Positions 8,559-16,662 of a DNA stretch of 36,943 nucleotides are shown one piece after another. Positions within the stretch are counted from its first letter, which is position 1. The number at the start of each line of letters is the position of its first letter. Position numbers and translations under genes: made by a program. Under the pieces are notes generated by a model. It ran no database searches. It was not told where the DNA came from and saw only the letters and a list, made by a program, of their open reading frames with translations. Origin of the DNA: Bacteroides sp. (GTDB taxonomy: Bacteria > Bacteroidota > Bacteroidia > Bacteroidales > Muribaculaceae); NCBI GenBank assembly GCA_014801875.1, contig JAAVDJ010000044.1:1-36943 (forward strand), read 5' to 3'.

Positions 8559-9550
8559 CCCTCCTTCTTATACCATTCCACACAGCGGCGCACCCCTTCC
8601 CGCAGGTCAATCTCCGGATTGAAGCCGAAATCCTCACGAGCTTTGCTGACATCTACTGTCCAGTTTCGTTGCTTCATGATATTATATTTGTCGCGGTTCA
8701 GAGTGGAGGGCTTCATGTGCATGACTCCCCATTTTTCCGCAATCACCGAGACCATTTTCAATCCCCATAACGGCACTTTGATTCCCAACACAAATCGGCG
8801 TCCCAATGCTTCTGACACAATCTGCCGGAATTCTTTCTGGGAGTAGGAACGGGGTTCGGAGATATTGAAGGTGCTTCCGGGGTGAGCATGCCGGAGAGCG
8901 TCGAAGACGGCTCGCGCGAGGTCTTCCACATATATGAATGTCAGAAGCTGTCGGCGGAATCCCACCGAGAAATCAAATCCTTTCTGAATAGACTTGAACA
9001 TCAGGTAATAATCTTTCTCGCGCGGTCCATATATCCCTGTGGGGCGGAGAATGATAAAGGGAATTCCTGACATGGTGAGATTCATCTCCGCCTTGAGTTT
9101 GGAGGCTCCATATTTTGTGTTCGGGAGTGGAATGGAACGCTCGGTAAACGGTGTGCATCCCTTTTCATCCCCGGGGCCTAAAGCGGAGAGGGAACTTATA
9201 TAAAGAAGTTTCTCCGGCACTTTCCCGATCTTCTGCAAAATCTCTATGAATAAGCGGAGGTAGTCGCTGTTGATTTTGGAGAAGTCGGAGAAGTTCAGGC
9301 ATTTTGTCGCTCCGAGGTTATAGACAATCCAATCCCATTTCTCCCCTTCCGGAAGGGCTTCTTTGAGCGAGACTTCAAGAGAGGCGGGGTTTTCGAAATC
9401 AAGATTGACGAATTTTATCCTCTCATCCGTGAGGTAGCGCCGGGAAGTGGATTCACGGACACCGGCCCAGACTTCATAACCGCGTCTGAGCGCTTCGTCA
9501 ACTATAAAACCGCCGGTAAAACCTCCGGCGCCGACCACGAGTATCTTCAT
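8549..9550 (-). CDS. NAD(P)-dependent epimerase/dehydratase (extended SDR)
   Basis: A 333-residue extended short-chain dehydrogenase. The start at 9550 gives the expected N-terminus MKILVVGAGGFTGGF with the glycine-rich dinucleotide-binding motif; an upstream extension of 32 residues is out of keeping with the family. YNLGATK gives the second motif, SSLSALG has the active-site serine region, and YGASKLKAE is the YxxxK catalytic motif. The substrate is probably a nucleotide sugar or a sterol/flavonol-like carbonyl; the sequence does not decide. It lies 40 bases after the deacetylase and overlaps DUF4271 by 10 bases, placing it among envelope genes. Confidence 0.88.
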   Translation of the reverse strand: MKILVVGAGGFTGGFIVDEALRRGYEVWAGVRESTSRRYLTDERIKFVNLDFENPASLEVSLKEALPEGEKWDWIVYNLGATKCLNFSDFSKINSDYLRLFIEILQKIGKVPEKLLYISSLSALGPGDEKGCTPFTERSIPLPNTKYGASKLKAEMNLTMSGIPFIILRPTGIYGPREKDYYLMFKSIQKGFDFSVGFRRQLLTFIYVEDLARAVFDALRHAHPGSTFNISEPRSYSQKEFRQIVSEALGRRFVLGIKVPLWGLKMVSVIAEKWGVMHMKPSTLNRDKYNIMKQRNWTVDVSKAREDFGFNPEIDLREGVRRCVEWYKKEGWL

Positions 9551-9590
9551 ATGGGGTGTGGGTTTTAATAGGGGGATATGGGGAAAGGAT

Positions 9591-10220
9591 TTAGATATGA
9601 GAGGGGAGGAGATGGAAGGCATACCCTTGCGAGCGGAGCCATTCAAGGGAGGCGGGAAGCGCTTCCCGGAGACGCGGAAGGCTCTTCAGGGAGTCATGAA
9701 ACACTATTATTGAGCCATCGCGAGCATACCGTTTCACATTTTCCACTACCTCCTCGGCCGTGAGGTGCTTACTGTAGTCGCGGGTCACGAGGTCATACAT
9801 CACGACCTTGTAATGTTTTTTCAGAGCCATGAGTTGCCGCGGACGAAGCCAGCCGTGGGGAGGACGGAAGAGGTTGGAGCCGGTGAGGCGTGCCCCCTCC
9901 GCAGAATCGCGCATATAGCGCATTGTCGTGGCGGAAGCTCCCTGGATATGATGGAGGGTGTGGTTGCCTACGGCGTGTCCGCGTTGCCTCACTTCTTCAA
10001 GGAGAGCCGGGTGGCGCTCCACATTCTGACCAACCATAAAGAAGGTGGCCTTTACCCCGAAACGGTCGAGAATGTCGAGCACCCATGGGGTAGCTTCGGG
10101 AATCGGACCGTCGTCGAAGGTGATGAAGACCCTCTTCTGCTCCCCCTTTGCTGAGGGGATACGGAAGATGGCCCCGGGGAAAAGCCACCGGAACCATCTT
10201 GGAGGACGTTCTATGAACAT
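9591..10220 (-). CDS. NodB-type polysaccharide deacetylase
   Basis: A 209-residue carbohydrate esterase family 4 protein that removes N-acetyl groups from a sugar polymer or a lipid-linked sugar. From the ATG at 10220 it has TFDDGP (34-39; metal/base aspartates D36 and D37), the metal histidines H87 and H91 in NHTLHH, RPPHG, and the C-terminal FHDS motif, so the active site looks complete. The start at 10220 leaves one base after the DUF2723 stop; the longer frame would read back into that gene. A mildly hydrophobic stretch at 8-19 (RWFRWLFPGAIF) could touch the membrane, but there is no clear signal peptide. The substrate is unknown; the neighbours suggest an envelope glycan. Confidence 0.9.
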   Translation of the reverse strand: MFIERPPRWFRWLFPGAIFRIPSAKGEQKRVFITFDDGPIPEATPWVLDILDRFGVKATFFMVGQNVERHPALLEEVRQRGHAVGNHTLHHIQGASATTMRYMRDSAEGARLTGSNLFRPPHGWLRPRQLMALKKHYKVVMYDLVTRDYSKHLTAEEVVENVKRYARDGSIIVFHDSLKSLPRLREALPASLEWLRSQGYAFHLLPSHI

Positions 10221-10221
10221 A

Positions 10222-13200
10222 TCATTTATTAAGTTCCGGATGATTCTTTTTAAATTCCGAATCCAACCGCTTTGCCCGGGCCATATCCAACTTGTTGTAG
10301 TTGGGATATTTCTTGAGCAACTCATCTGTGCCGCCCATTCCGTGATATACCTCGATAGCCATCAGGAGCATAGAGTCGACAGCTCTCTCCTCATCGCTGC
10401 GCGCGGCATACTCTTCGGGAGAAAGAGGAGCAAGCTCATTGGCTATCTCGCAATATTTAGCCACTTCCTCGGCGTATTTTTCCAATTCCTCACCCGAATT
10501 GTCCAACGAGCTTTCCGAATAATCGTTATATCCACCGCCATAGACCTGCTTGTAGTTCTTCTCAAGTTCCTTCACGGTCATGCCGTAGCGCTCCACGAGG
10601 GAATTGACTTTCTTCATGTCGCCGCCATACTTCTGGTAGAGCTCCACGAAGCGATAGAACTGATAGGGGGCGTAGCGGCTCTCGAATGTGAGGGAAGCGT
10701 TGCCGAACGACATGGCGATCTCACGATTGTAGGCCAGATAGGGTGCCTGACGTTCCATAAGATTCATGAGGATGCCGAGACCTTTGTCGGTAAGCTTCTT
10801 GTTGTTGAGGCGTTCCTTTTGTCCGAGCTCGCAGTATATCTGGCCGAGAGTGGCGGCTATGCTGCTGCCATAAGGAGCTGTCACCTCCGGAAGGTTCTTG
10901 TCGATTGAATCGACAACGTTGAGCGCCTTCTGATAATCCTGCTTTCTGAGAGCGGCGTTATTCTTGTGTTTGTAGTCTCCCTCAAAGATTAATTCGGAAG
11001 CCACATCCACCATCGTGCTGCGTGTGGTCAGAAGCATACGGCGTGCGGTCTCGTCAAAGTAGGGCACTTTCCCATCCTTGGCGTCAGCGCCACCCCAGCG
11101 ATAATTCATCACGACATCATACGCCTTGTCCGTGCGGGCAGGAAGACCGTCCTGCATGGTCGGGAGAAGCTGATGAGCCATACCCGTGGAGCGCATATAT
11201 GGGGTTAGACCTACATGGTAGTCGTCTCCGACGGTAGTCACCCAATAGATGGGGCGTTTCCATCCGTTGGCGGCGTTTGTGGCAACAATATCAAGCATCA
11301 GGATTTCACCTAAAGAGAGATACCCTTTTGATTGATAAGTCGCCGTAGAGCGGAGATCCACGATGATATTGTCTACTATATCGGCTGTATCCTCCGGAGC
11401 GACAAGACCGCGTTTCACCACGAGTTCCTTGTCAACGGGAATACTGATTACGGAGCTGGGGAGAGTGGGGTAGGAGTTCTCCTCTTTACCGTAGCCGGAA
11501 TAGAGAGCTTTCAGACTTGTGAGCAAATCTGCGGGAGCCTTCTCGCGCCCGAGTATCGCCACATCCTGACGTCCGTAGGCATAGTCGGCGGGTGTGGCCG
11601 TGAAGTCCACGGGAGCCGAATCATAGGCCTGGCGGCGCATCTGGTTGGCATACCAGTCGGAGTTGAGATAGCTGAGGTTTATAATGCGCACATCAGGACG
11701 CACTCCCTCCACCTCCTGGGCATACCAGAGAGGGAACGTGTCGTTATCGCCGTTGCAGAACACGATTGCGTTCGGCTCAAGGCTGTTGAGGTAGTTTATG
11801 GCGTAGTCTCTTGCCGCGAAGCGGTGGGAGCGGTCATGGTCGTCCCACGTCTGGCTTACCATCTGCAGAGGCACGGCTATACCGATTATCATGGCTATGC
11901 CGGCCGCGAAACGGGATATCTTGCCGAGGCGCGCGGGCTCCTCGGTCATTCCGGGAGACTGCACAGGCTCCTTGGCAGGGAGCGCCGGACGGTTCTTTTT
12001 CTCCGGGTCGAGACAATAGAGGAGGAAGCGCCAGAGAGCGGGAACCCCCATCCCTATCCAGATTGCGAAGGCATAGAACGACCCGGCGAAAGCGTAGTCG
12101 CGCTCACGGGGCTGGTTCGGGGGCTGGTTGAGATAGAGCACAATCGCGATGCCTGTCATGAAGAAGAGGAAGAAAACCACCCAGAACTGCTCGATACCTC
12201 TCTTTCCGGCGAATGATTGCCAGACGAGACCTATGATGCCCATGATGAGGGGGAGCATATAATAGACGTTATGCCCCTTGTTCCCTGTGCCGAGGTCTTC
12301 GGGAAGCAGGCTCTGATCGCCGAGGCGGGGGTTGTCGATTATGGGAATGCCGGAAATCCAGTTTCCTGCGTCGAGTTCGCCTGCCTGATTGTTGATGTCA
12401 TTCTGTCTTCCGGCGAAGTTCCACATGAAATATCGCAGATACATGTGGTTGAGCTGGTAGTTGAAGAAATAGGCGAGGTTCTGCGTGAAGGAGGGTTTGA
12501 AGGCATATTTCTCAGGATATGCGAAAGAGCCGGTGTATTCATTGTAGCGGGGCTCTGTGGAGATATTGAGCTCCGGCACCTTGTTCCCCTCTTCATCCAG
12601 GGCGGAAAGTTCCACCATCTGTCCCGGCATTGTGTCGAGGTTGACCCAATTCGGATAGTATTGACGATGTGCGCGGCTGTATATGCGGGGGAAGAGCATG
12701 TTGAGCTCAGGGTTAAGCTGAGCCTCCGGCTTGTAATCCCGTTTTACGTAATAATCCCCCTCCCTCATTGCGGCTGCATGGTTGGAGGCCATATCACCCG
12801 GAGATAGGAACTTATATTCTGACTCCGGATCAGCCCCTTTCACACCTTTGGAATAAAGGGGTTTCCCGGGATTGACGATGGGTTCGTAGTAAGGGGTGTT
12901 GAGAACCACGGGAGTGCCGTCTTCGCGGGTTGTGACAGTGTCGCGCATAATTCCTACGAGCCTTTTCTGAGGAGCGGAATTGAGGGTCTCGCCGTATAGG
13001 AGAGGATTTTCTCCATACTGTTCGCGGTTGAGGTAGGAAGCCAGATCGAACACATTGTCAGGCGCGTTCTGGTTCATGGGTGTTTCCGCGCTGGAGCGTA
13101 TGAGAATCAAGGCATAGCTTGAATAACCCACGAATATGACCGCGATGCTCCACATTGCCACCGACATGACACGCACCGGGAGATTTTTCGCATATTTAGT

Positions 13201-14187
13201 GAACATCAGGACTCCTATGGCAAGCAGAAGGATGAACCCTATGAGAAGACCGTCGCCAAAGAAGAAGATTCCGGACACGGCAAGAGCCAGAAGGAATGAC
13301 AGGCGGATAAGAAGACCGTTTTTCTGCCTGTGGAGCTCCACGATGGCCCAGATGAAAACGGCTGTCGTGAAGATGGCATAAAACAGTGCGCCTGAATTAT
13401 AGCTCATGTGGAACCCGTTGACAAACAGAAGTTCGAAACGCTGGGCAATCTTGATGAAGCCCGGGACGAGACCGTAGAGCACGAGCACGATGATGGCAAA
13501 CGAGGCCAAGAGCGCCAGAAGGCTCTTCCAAAGGTTCATGTCGTTCCATTTGCGGTATGCGAACACAAGCACAATGGCCGGGATACAGAGAAGGTTTAGG
13601 AGATGGACAGCCACACTCACGCCGATGATGTATGCAATCAGGATAAGCCAACGGTCGGAGTGGGGTGAGTCTGCCTGATCTTCCCATTTGAGGATAAGCC
13701 AGAAGACGAGCGCAGTGCAGAAGGAGGAGAAGGCATAGACTTCACCTTCGACAGCAGAAAACCAGAAGGTATCGCTCCAGCAATAGGCGAGCGAACCGCA
13801 GAGTCCGGCTCCCATTATTGCGAGATATTGTTGAATTGAGAGTTCGTCTGTCTGGCCGTCTTTTACCACGAGACGACGCACGAGATGGGTGATGGTCCAG
13901 AACAGGAGGAGAATCGTCAGCGCGCTGAGCAGACCGCTCATGGCGTTGACCATCACGGATATGTGGGCAGCGTCAGGGGCGAAGTTGGCGAAGAAGCGGG
14001 CTGTGAGCATGAAGATAGGGTTGCCCGGAGGGTGGCCCACTTCGAGCTTGTCTGCCTGAATGATGAATTCACCGCAGTCCCAATAGGAAGCGGTGGGCTC
14101 AAGGGTGAGCCAGTAGGTGGCGAGCGCTACGATGAACACGAACCATCCACCTATGTTATTGATCAGTTGATATTTTTTTGACAGCAT
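10222..14187 (-). CDS. DUF2723 membrane protein (GT-C glycosyltransferase, GT117-like)
   Basis: A 1321-residue polytopic membrane protein of the DUF2723 family. About a dozen hydrophobic helices occupy the first half. The first periplasmic loop has WDCGEFI (36-42) and GHPPGNP (51-57), the acidic and glycine/proline-rich pattern expected of a GT-C glycosyltransferase. The C-terminal third is soluble and contains a CNGDNDTFPLWY motif and helical repeats. The family includes human TMEM260, a protein O-mannosyltransferase, and Bacteroidota are known for general protein O-glycosylation, so a role in O-linked glycan transfer is a reasonable inference, not shown here. It heads a seven-gene run with its own -7 box 45 bases upstream. 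Confidence 0.88.
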   Translation of the reverse strand: MLSKKYQLINNIGGWFVFIVALATYWLTLEPTASYWDCGEFIIQADKLEVGHPPGNPIFMLTARFFANFAPDAAHISVMVNAMSGLLSALTILLLFWTITHLVRRLVVKDGQTDELSIQQYLAIMGAGLCGSLAYCWSDTFWFSAVEGEVYAFSSFCTALVFWLILKWEDQADSPHSDRWLILIAYIIGVSVAVHLLNLLCIPAIVLVFAYRKWNDMNLWKSLLALLASFAIIVLVLYGLVPGFIKIAQRFELLFVNGFHMSYNSGALFYAIFTTAVFIWAIVELHRQKNGLLIRLSFLLALAVSGIFFFGDGLLIGFILLLAIGVLMFTKYAKNLPVRVMSVAMWSIAVIFVGYSSYALILIRSSAETPMNQNAPDNVFDLASYLNREQYGENPLLYGETLNSAPQKRLVGIMRDTVTTREDGTPVVLNTPYYEPIVNPGKPLYSKGVKGADPESEYKFLSPGDMASNHAAAMREGDYYVKRDYKPEAQLNPELNMLFPRIYSRAHRQYYPNWVNLDTMPGQMVELSALDEEGNKVPELNISTEPRYNEYTGSFAYPEKYAFKPSFTQNLAYFFNYQLNHMYLRYFMWNFAGRQNDINNQAGELDAGNWISGIPIIDNPRLGDQSLLPEDLGTGNKGHNVYYMLPLIMGIIGLVWQSFAGKRGIEQFWVVFFLFFMTGIAIVLYLNQPPNQPRERDYAFAGSFYAFAIWIGMGVPALWRFLLYCLDPEKKNRPALPAKEPVQSPGMTEEPARLGKISRFAAGIAMIIGIAVPLQMVSQTWDDHDRSHRFAARDYAINYLNSLEPNAIVFCNGDNDTFPLWYAQEVEGVRPDVRIINLSYLNSDWYANQMRRQAYDSAPVDFTATPADYAYGRQDVAILGREKAPADLLTSLKALYSGYGKEENSYPTLPSSVISIPVDKELVVKRGLVAPEDTADIVDNIIVDLRSTATYQSKGYLSLGEILMLDIVATNAANGWKRPIYWVTTVGDDYHVGLTPYMRSTGMAHQLLPTMQDGLPARTDKAYDVVMNYRWGGADAKDGKVPYFDETARRMLLTTRSTMVDVASELIFEGDYKHKNNAALRKQDYQKALNVVDSIDKNLPEVTAPYGSSIAATLGQIYCELGQKERLNNKKLTDKGLGILMNLMERQAPYLAYNREIAMSFGNASLTFESRYAPYQFYRFVELYQKYGGDMKKVNSLVERYGMTVKELEKNYKQVYGGGYNDYSESSLDNSGEELEKYAEEVAKYCEIANELAPLSPEEYAARSDEERAVDSMLLMAIEVYHGMGGTDELLKKYPNYNKLDMARAKRLDSEFKKNHPELNK

Positions 14188-14231
14188 TTCGATGAAATGA
14201 ATAGCTACTGAGTTAATTCGGGAAATATGTG

Positions 14232-14239
14232 CAAAGATA
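14232..14239 (-). promoter_or_regulatory. Promoter -7 box (TATCTTTG) for the DUF2723 operon
   Basis: On the minus strand TATCTTTG matches TAnnTTTG. No TTTG is found 19-21 bases upstream. It lies just past the secG terminator and 45 bases before the DUF2723 start codon, an ideal place for the promoter of the downstream run. Confidence 0.55.
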
Positions 14240-14241
14240 GC

Positions 14242-14264
14242 AAAAAAAGGAAGCCGGAGCTTCC
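14242..14264 (-). terminator. Terminator after secG
   Basis: Read on the minus strand, GGAAGC pairs with GCTTCC around a TCCG loop and is followed by seven T residues (14242-14248). It ends the lptE-secG unit. Confidence 0.88.
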
Positions 14265-14295
14265 TTTGTGTGATTTTTTTGACGTATAGATGTCA

Positions 14296-14592
14296 TCACT
14301 TGCTTGTGGGGGCCGGAGCGGGCATCGTGGTCTGAGCAGGAGCGGGAGCCATGCTCGACTTGTTGACGGGGGTCTTCACTGCGAAAGCCGCGCAGATGCT
14401 CAGGATGCAGATGAAGATGGCGAGGCTCCAGGTTGCTTTCTCAATGAAAACAGTGGTCTTGCGGTAGCCCAGATACTGGTTTCCCTGAGAATAGTCGGAG
14501 GCAAGACCGCCCCCTTTTGATTTCTGGATAAGCACAGCTCCGATGAGGAAGAGGCATGCCACCACGATAAGAATGCTTATGAAAATATACAT
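14296..14592 (-). CDS. secG: Preprotein translocase subunit SecG
   Basis: A 98-residue inner-membrane component of the SecYEG channel. It has the SecG pattern: a first helix at about 3-21, the conserved LIQKSKGGGLAS cytoplasmic loop (21-32), and a second helix at about 54-72. The tail is rich in proline, alanine and methionine. It lies 66 bases downstream of a small unknown gene and probably belongs to the lptE transcript. No separate promoter is visible. Confidence 0.95.
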   Translation of the reverse strand: MYIFISILIVVACLFLIGAVLIQKSKGGGLASDYSQGNQYLGYRKTTVFIEKATWSLAIFICILSICAAFAVKTPVNKSSMAPAPAQTTMPAPAPTSK

Positions 14593-14658
14593 ATATTTGA
14601 ATTTTAGAATTTTATAGATTTATAGACAGGGCGTTTCGGAATGCCGGATTTTAAGCGT

Positions 14659-15147
14659 TCAGCTTTCTGTCTTCCTTGGAAGGATTTTGCCCTGACGGTC
14701 AAGTTCCACCAATTTCTCAAGAAAGCGCATTTGGTCTGCAAAGTAAATACTTTTTTCCGGATTATTCAAATTTTGCTCTTTAATTCTTTCAAGGGCAGCC
14801 TCATATCGCCGGCTTTTGATGAGCTGTTCGAGGGTTTCCGTCTCGGGGACATTTTTTACCGGCTCTACAGCTTCGTTTCCCTCGTCCATAATCTCAGCTA
14901 CGGCGGGGGGTGTGGGCTGCGTTCCGCGCGAATATGTGGATAGGAAAGTGTCGATTGTGGAGAGTGTGGAGGGGTGAGTCTGTCCCAGGTCTTGGTAGAA
15001 GTCGGCAAATTCCTCGGGGTCAAGGCGAAGCAGACGGCGCACCACGGCCGGGTCGCCGATGTTGGCGGCGATGCGGCGGAGATTGTGCTCTGTGGCGCGT
15101 CCTTCCTGGAGGGCTACTATGTCGGGATATATGAAATAGGGAGGCAT
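14659..15147 (-). CDS. Conserved-looking hypothetical protein between lptE and secG
   Basis: I do not recognise a named family. The 162-residue protein has no signal peptide or membrane segment. The first 75 residues and the last 60 look helical, joined by a proline-rich acidic linker (about 78-100); the C-terminal ETLEQLIKSRRYEAALERI region resembles a single TPR-like helical pair. A start five bases after the lptE stop makes it part of that operon. In Bacteroidota a small unknown gene often sits between lptE and secG, so it is likely a real gene with an unknown envelope-related role. Confidence 0.75.
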   Translation of the reverse strand: MPPYFIYPDIVALQEGRATEHNLRRIAANIGDPAVVRRLLRLDPEEFADFYQDLGQTHPSTLSTIDTFLSTYSRGTQPTPPAVAEIMDEGNEAVEPVKNVPETETLEQLIKSRRYEAALERIKEQNLNNPEKSIYFADQMRFLEKLVELDRQGKILPRKTES

Positions 15148-15152
15148 GATGG

Positions 15153-15677
15153 TTACCAGTTGCCGAGCGTGGCATTGAAGATGAGGTCGACGAGTTCGTC
15201 GGAGATTTCATTGCAGAGGTCATCCTGCACGTCGATGAGGAGGAGGTTGGAGGAGAATTGCCTGTAGGCGGAGAAACTTTGGTCTACGTTGTTGGCGGGA
15301 TTCTTGTTGTCCGTATATTTTACGTGTACGGTGATTGTGAGGCGCGTCTCCGTAGCATATGCGTCTTCTCCGACAGCCTGTGGGGAGAGGGAATAACCTG
15401 TGATCTCTCCTGTCATCTCAAGGTCGGCGTTGTTGGTGTCTATTTCGTTCAGACGGGTCTGACGGGTGATGGCGTCAAGGAGTTTGTTCTCGAAGGTCTG
15501 CTGCAGCGGAGGATAGACGAGGGCAGCCCGGATGGGAAATTCTCCCACGTTGATTGTCTTGTAGACATCGTAGTTCAAGGCCGAACCGTTGAATTTGTAG
15601 GAGGGGATGCAGCTGTTCATCATCACACTCAGAAGACAGACCATCAATATAGGGAGGAGGGAAATCTTCGTTCGCAT
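15153..15677 (-). CDS. lptE: LPS-assembly lipoprotein LptE
   Basis: The outer-membrane lipoprotein that plugs the LptD channel in lipopolysaccharide export. The ATG at 15677 gives 174 residues with a clean lipoprotein signal: a basic start, a hydrophobic core, and lipobox cysteine C23 (MMNSC). An upstream in-frame ATG would add 20 residues ahead of the signal and cover the promoter, so it is rejected. The mature protein has the LptE family pattern: YKTINVGEFPIRAA, a central ADLEMTGEITGYSL strand, and an ETRLTITVHVKY strand. It heads the lptE-unknown-secG operon. Confidence 0.88.
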   Translation of the reverse strand: MRTKISLLPILMVCLLSVMMNSCIPSYKFNGSALNYDVYKTINVGEFPIRAALVYPPLQQTFENKLLDAITRQTRLNEIDTNNADLEMTGEITGYSLSPQAVGEDAYATETRLTITVHVKYTDNKNPANNVDQSFSAYRQFSSNLLLIDVQDDLCNEISDELVDLIFNATLGNW

Positions 15678-15692
15678 ATCTAAAATTTTCGT

Positions 15693-15724
15693 CAAAATTA
15701 CGCATTTTTTCCCTAATAAGCAAA
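15693..15724 (-). promoter_or_regulatory. Promoter for lptE-secG operon (TTTG-N20-TAATTTTG)
   Basis: On the minus strand TTTG (15721-15724) and TAATTTTG (15693-15700) are separated by 20 bases, an almost ideal Bacteroidota promoter. The -7 box ends 15 bases before the lptE ATG, so the leader is short. Confidence 0.75.
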
Positions 15725-15753
15725 TGAGGTTTACCAATCTCCAATTTATTTGT

Positions 15754-15761
15754 TATATTTG
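15754..15761 (+). promoter_or_regulatory. Promoter -7 box (TATATTTG) for acyltransferase-sigma-54 pair
   Basis: TATATTTG fits TAnnTTTG, with TTTA (15730-15733) 20 bases upstream as a near-consensus -33 box. The start codon of the acyltransferase is 51 bases further on. This promoter diverges from that of lptE. Confidence 0.65.
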
Positions 15762-15812
15762 TACTGTCAAAGGGCTTCCGCTCCGATTCGCCCTTTATGA
15801 AACTTATAAAAA

Positions 15813-16661
15813 ATGGAAAATCAGACTACTGAAATAACCCGAAAAGAGGTGATGACCTACGACGATATCCGCAAGGCTGTCCCGGCGCTCGACGGACATG
15901 AGAAACTCGTCAACAGTCTCCTCCATTTCGTCGGAATTGACGAGGTGAACCGTATACACGCGACTTATTGCGACACTCCCGGTATTGAGTTTGCTCACCG
16001 CCTTATAACGGAGGAGTTCAAGTTTAAGCTCCGGGTGGACAACGAGGAGGTCCTTGCACGTTTTCCCGAAGGGGCTTTCATCACCGTCAGCAACCATCCT
16101 TTCGGGTCGTATGACGGTATTCTTCTTTTGCACATCGTGGGGAAATACCGTCAGGACTACAAGGTAATGGTCAATCTTATCCTGAATCAGATTCAGGCGA
16201 TGCGCCCTAACTTCATAGCTGTCGACCCTTTGCAAAGTGATGACCCGGAGAAGAAGAAGATAACGATGCATGGCATACGCACGGCTATGAAGCACGTCAA
16301 AGACGGACACCCTCTCGGTTTCTTCCCGGCGGGAGCAATTTCGAAGCTGCATAAGAATCTTCGCGTAGAAGATCGCCCCTGGCAGCCTACGATGATACGC
16401 CTTATAAGCCAGATGAAGGTGCCGGTAATCCCCATTTTCTTTCATGGACATAATTCTATATTTTTCAATATACTCGGAATGATCGACTGGCGACTCCGTA
16501 CGATGCGTCTCCCTAAGGAGCTCTTTCGGAAATATGGCAAGGAGGTACACGTGTCGGTCGGAGAACCGATAAGTGTGGAGGAACAAGCCAAATGTGCTGA
16601 CCTTGATGAGCTCGGAAAGCTTCTACGCGAGAAAACTTACGCCTTGCGCGATATAAAATAG
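15813..16661 (+). CDS. 1-acyl-glycerol-3-phosphate-type acyltransferase (LPLAT family)
   Basis: A 282-residue PlsC-like O-acyltransferase that transfers a fatty acyl chain onto a lipid precursor at the inner membrane. The catalytic motif is NHPFGSYDG near residue 94, the variant with five residues between His and Asp seen in hemolysin/ornithine-lipid type acyltransferases. The acceptor-binding motif is FFPAGAISK near 169, replacing FPEG. No clear transmembrane helix is present. The substrate may be an ordinary phospholipid or an amino-acid lipid such as the glycine lipids of Bacteroides; the sequence alone does not decide. The next gene, a sigma-54 activator, follows after one base. Confidence 0.85.
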   Translation: MENQTTEITRKEVMTYDDIRKAVPALDGHEKLVNSLLHFVGIDEVNRIHATYCDTPGIEFAHRLITEEFKFKLRVDNEEVLARFPEGAFITVSNHPFGSYDGILLLHIVGKYRQDYKVMVNLILNQIQAMRPNFIAVDPLQSDDPEKKKITMHGIRTAMKHVKDGHPLGFFPAGAISKLHKNLRVEDRPWQPTMIRLISQMKVPVIPIFFHGHNSIFFNILGMIDWRLRTMRLPKELFRKYGKEVHVSVGEPISVEEQAKCADLDELGKLLREKTYALRDIK

Positions 16662-16662
16662 A

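Noticed and set aside
10045-12807. Long plus-strand frames of 190-294 codons
   Set aside because: They are shadows of the DUF2723 gene; GC-rich codon positions leave the antisense frame open.
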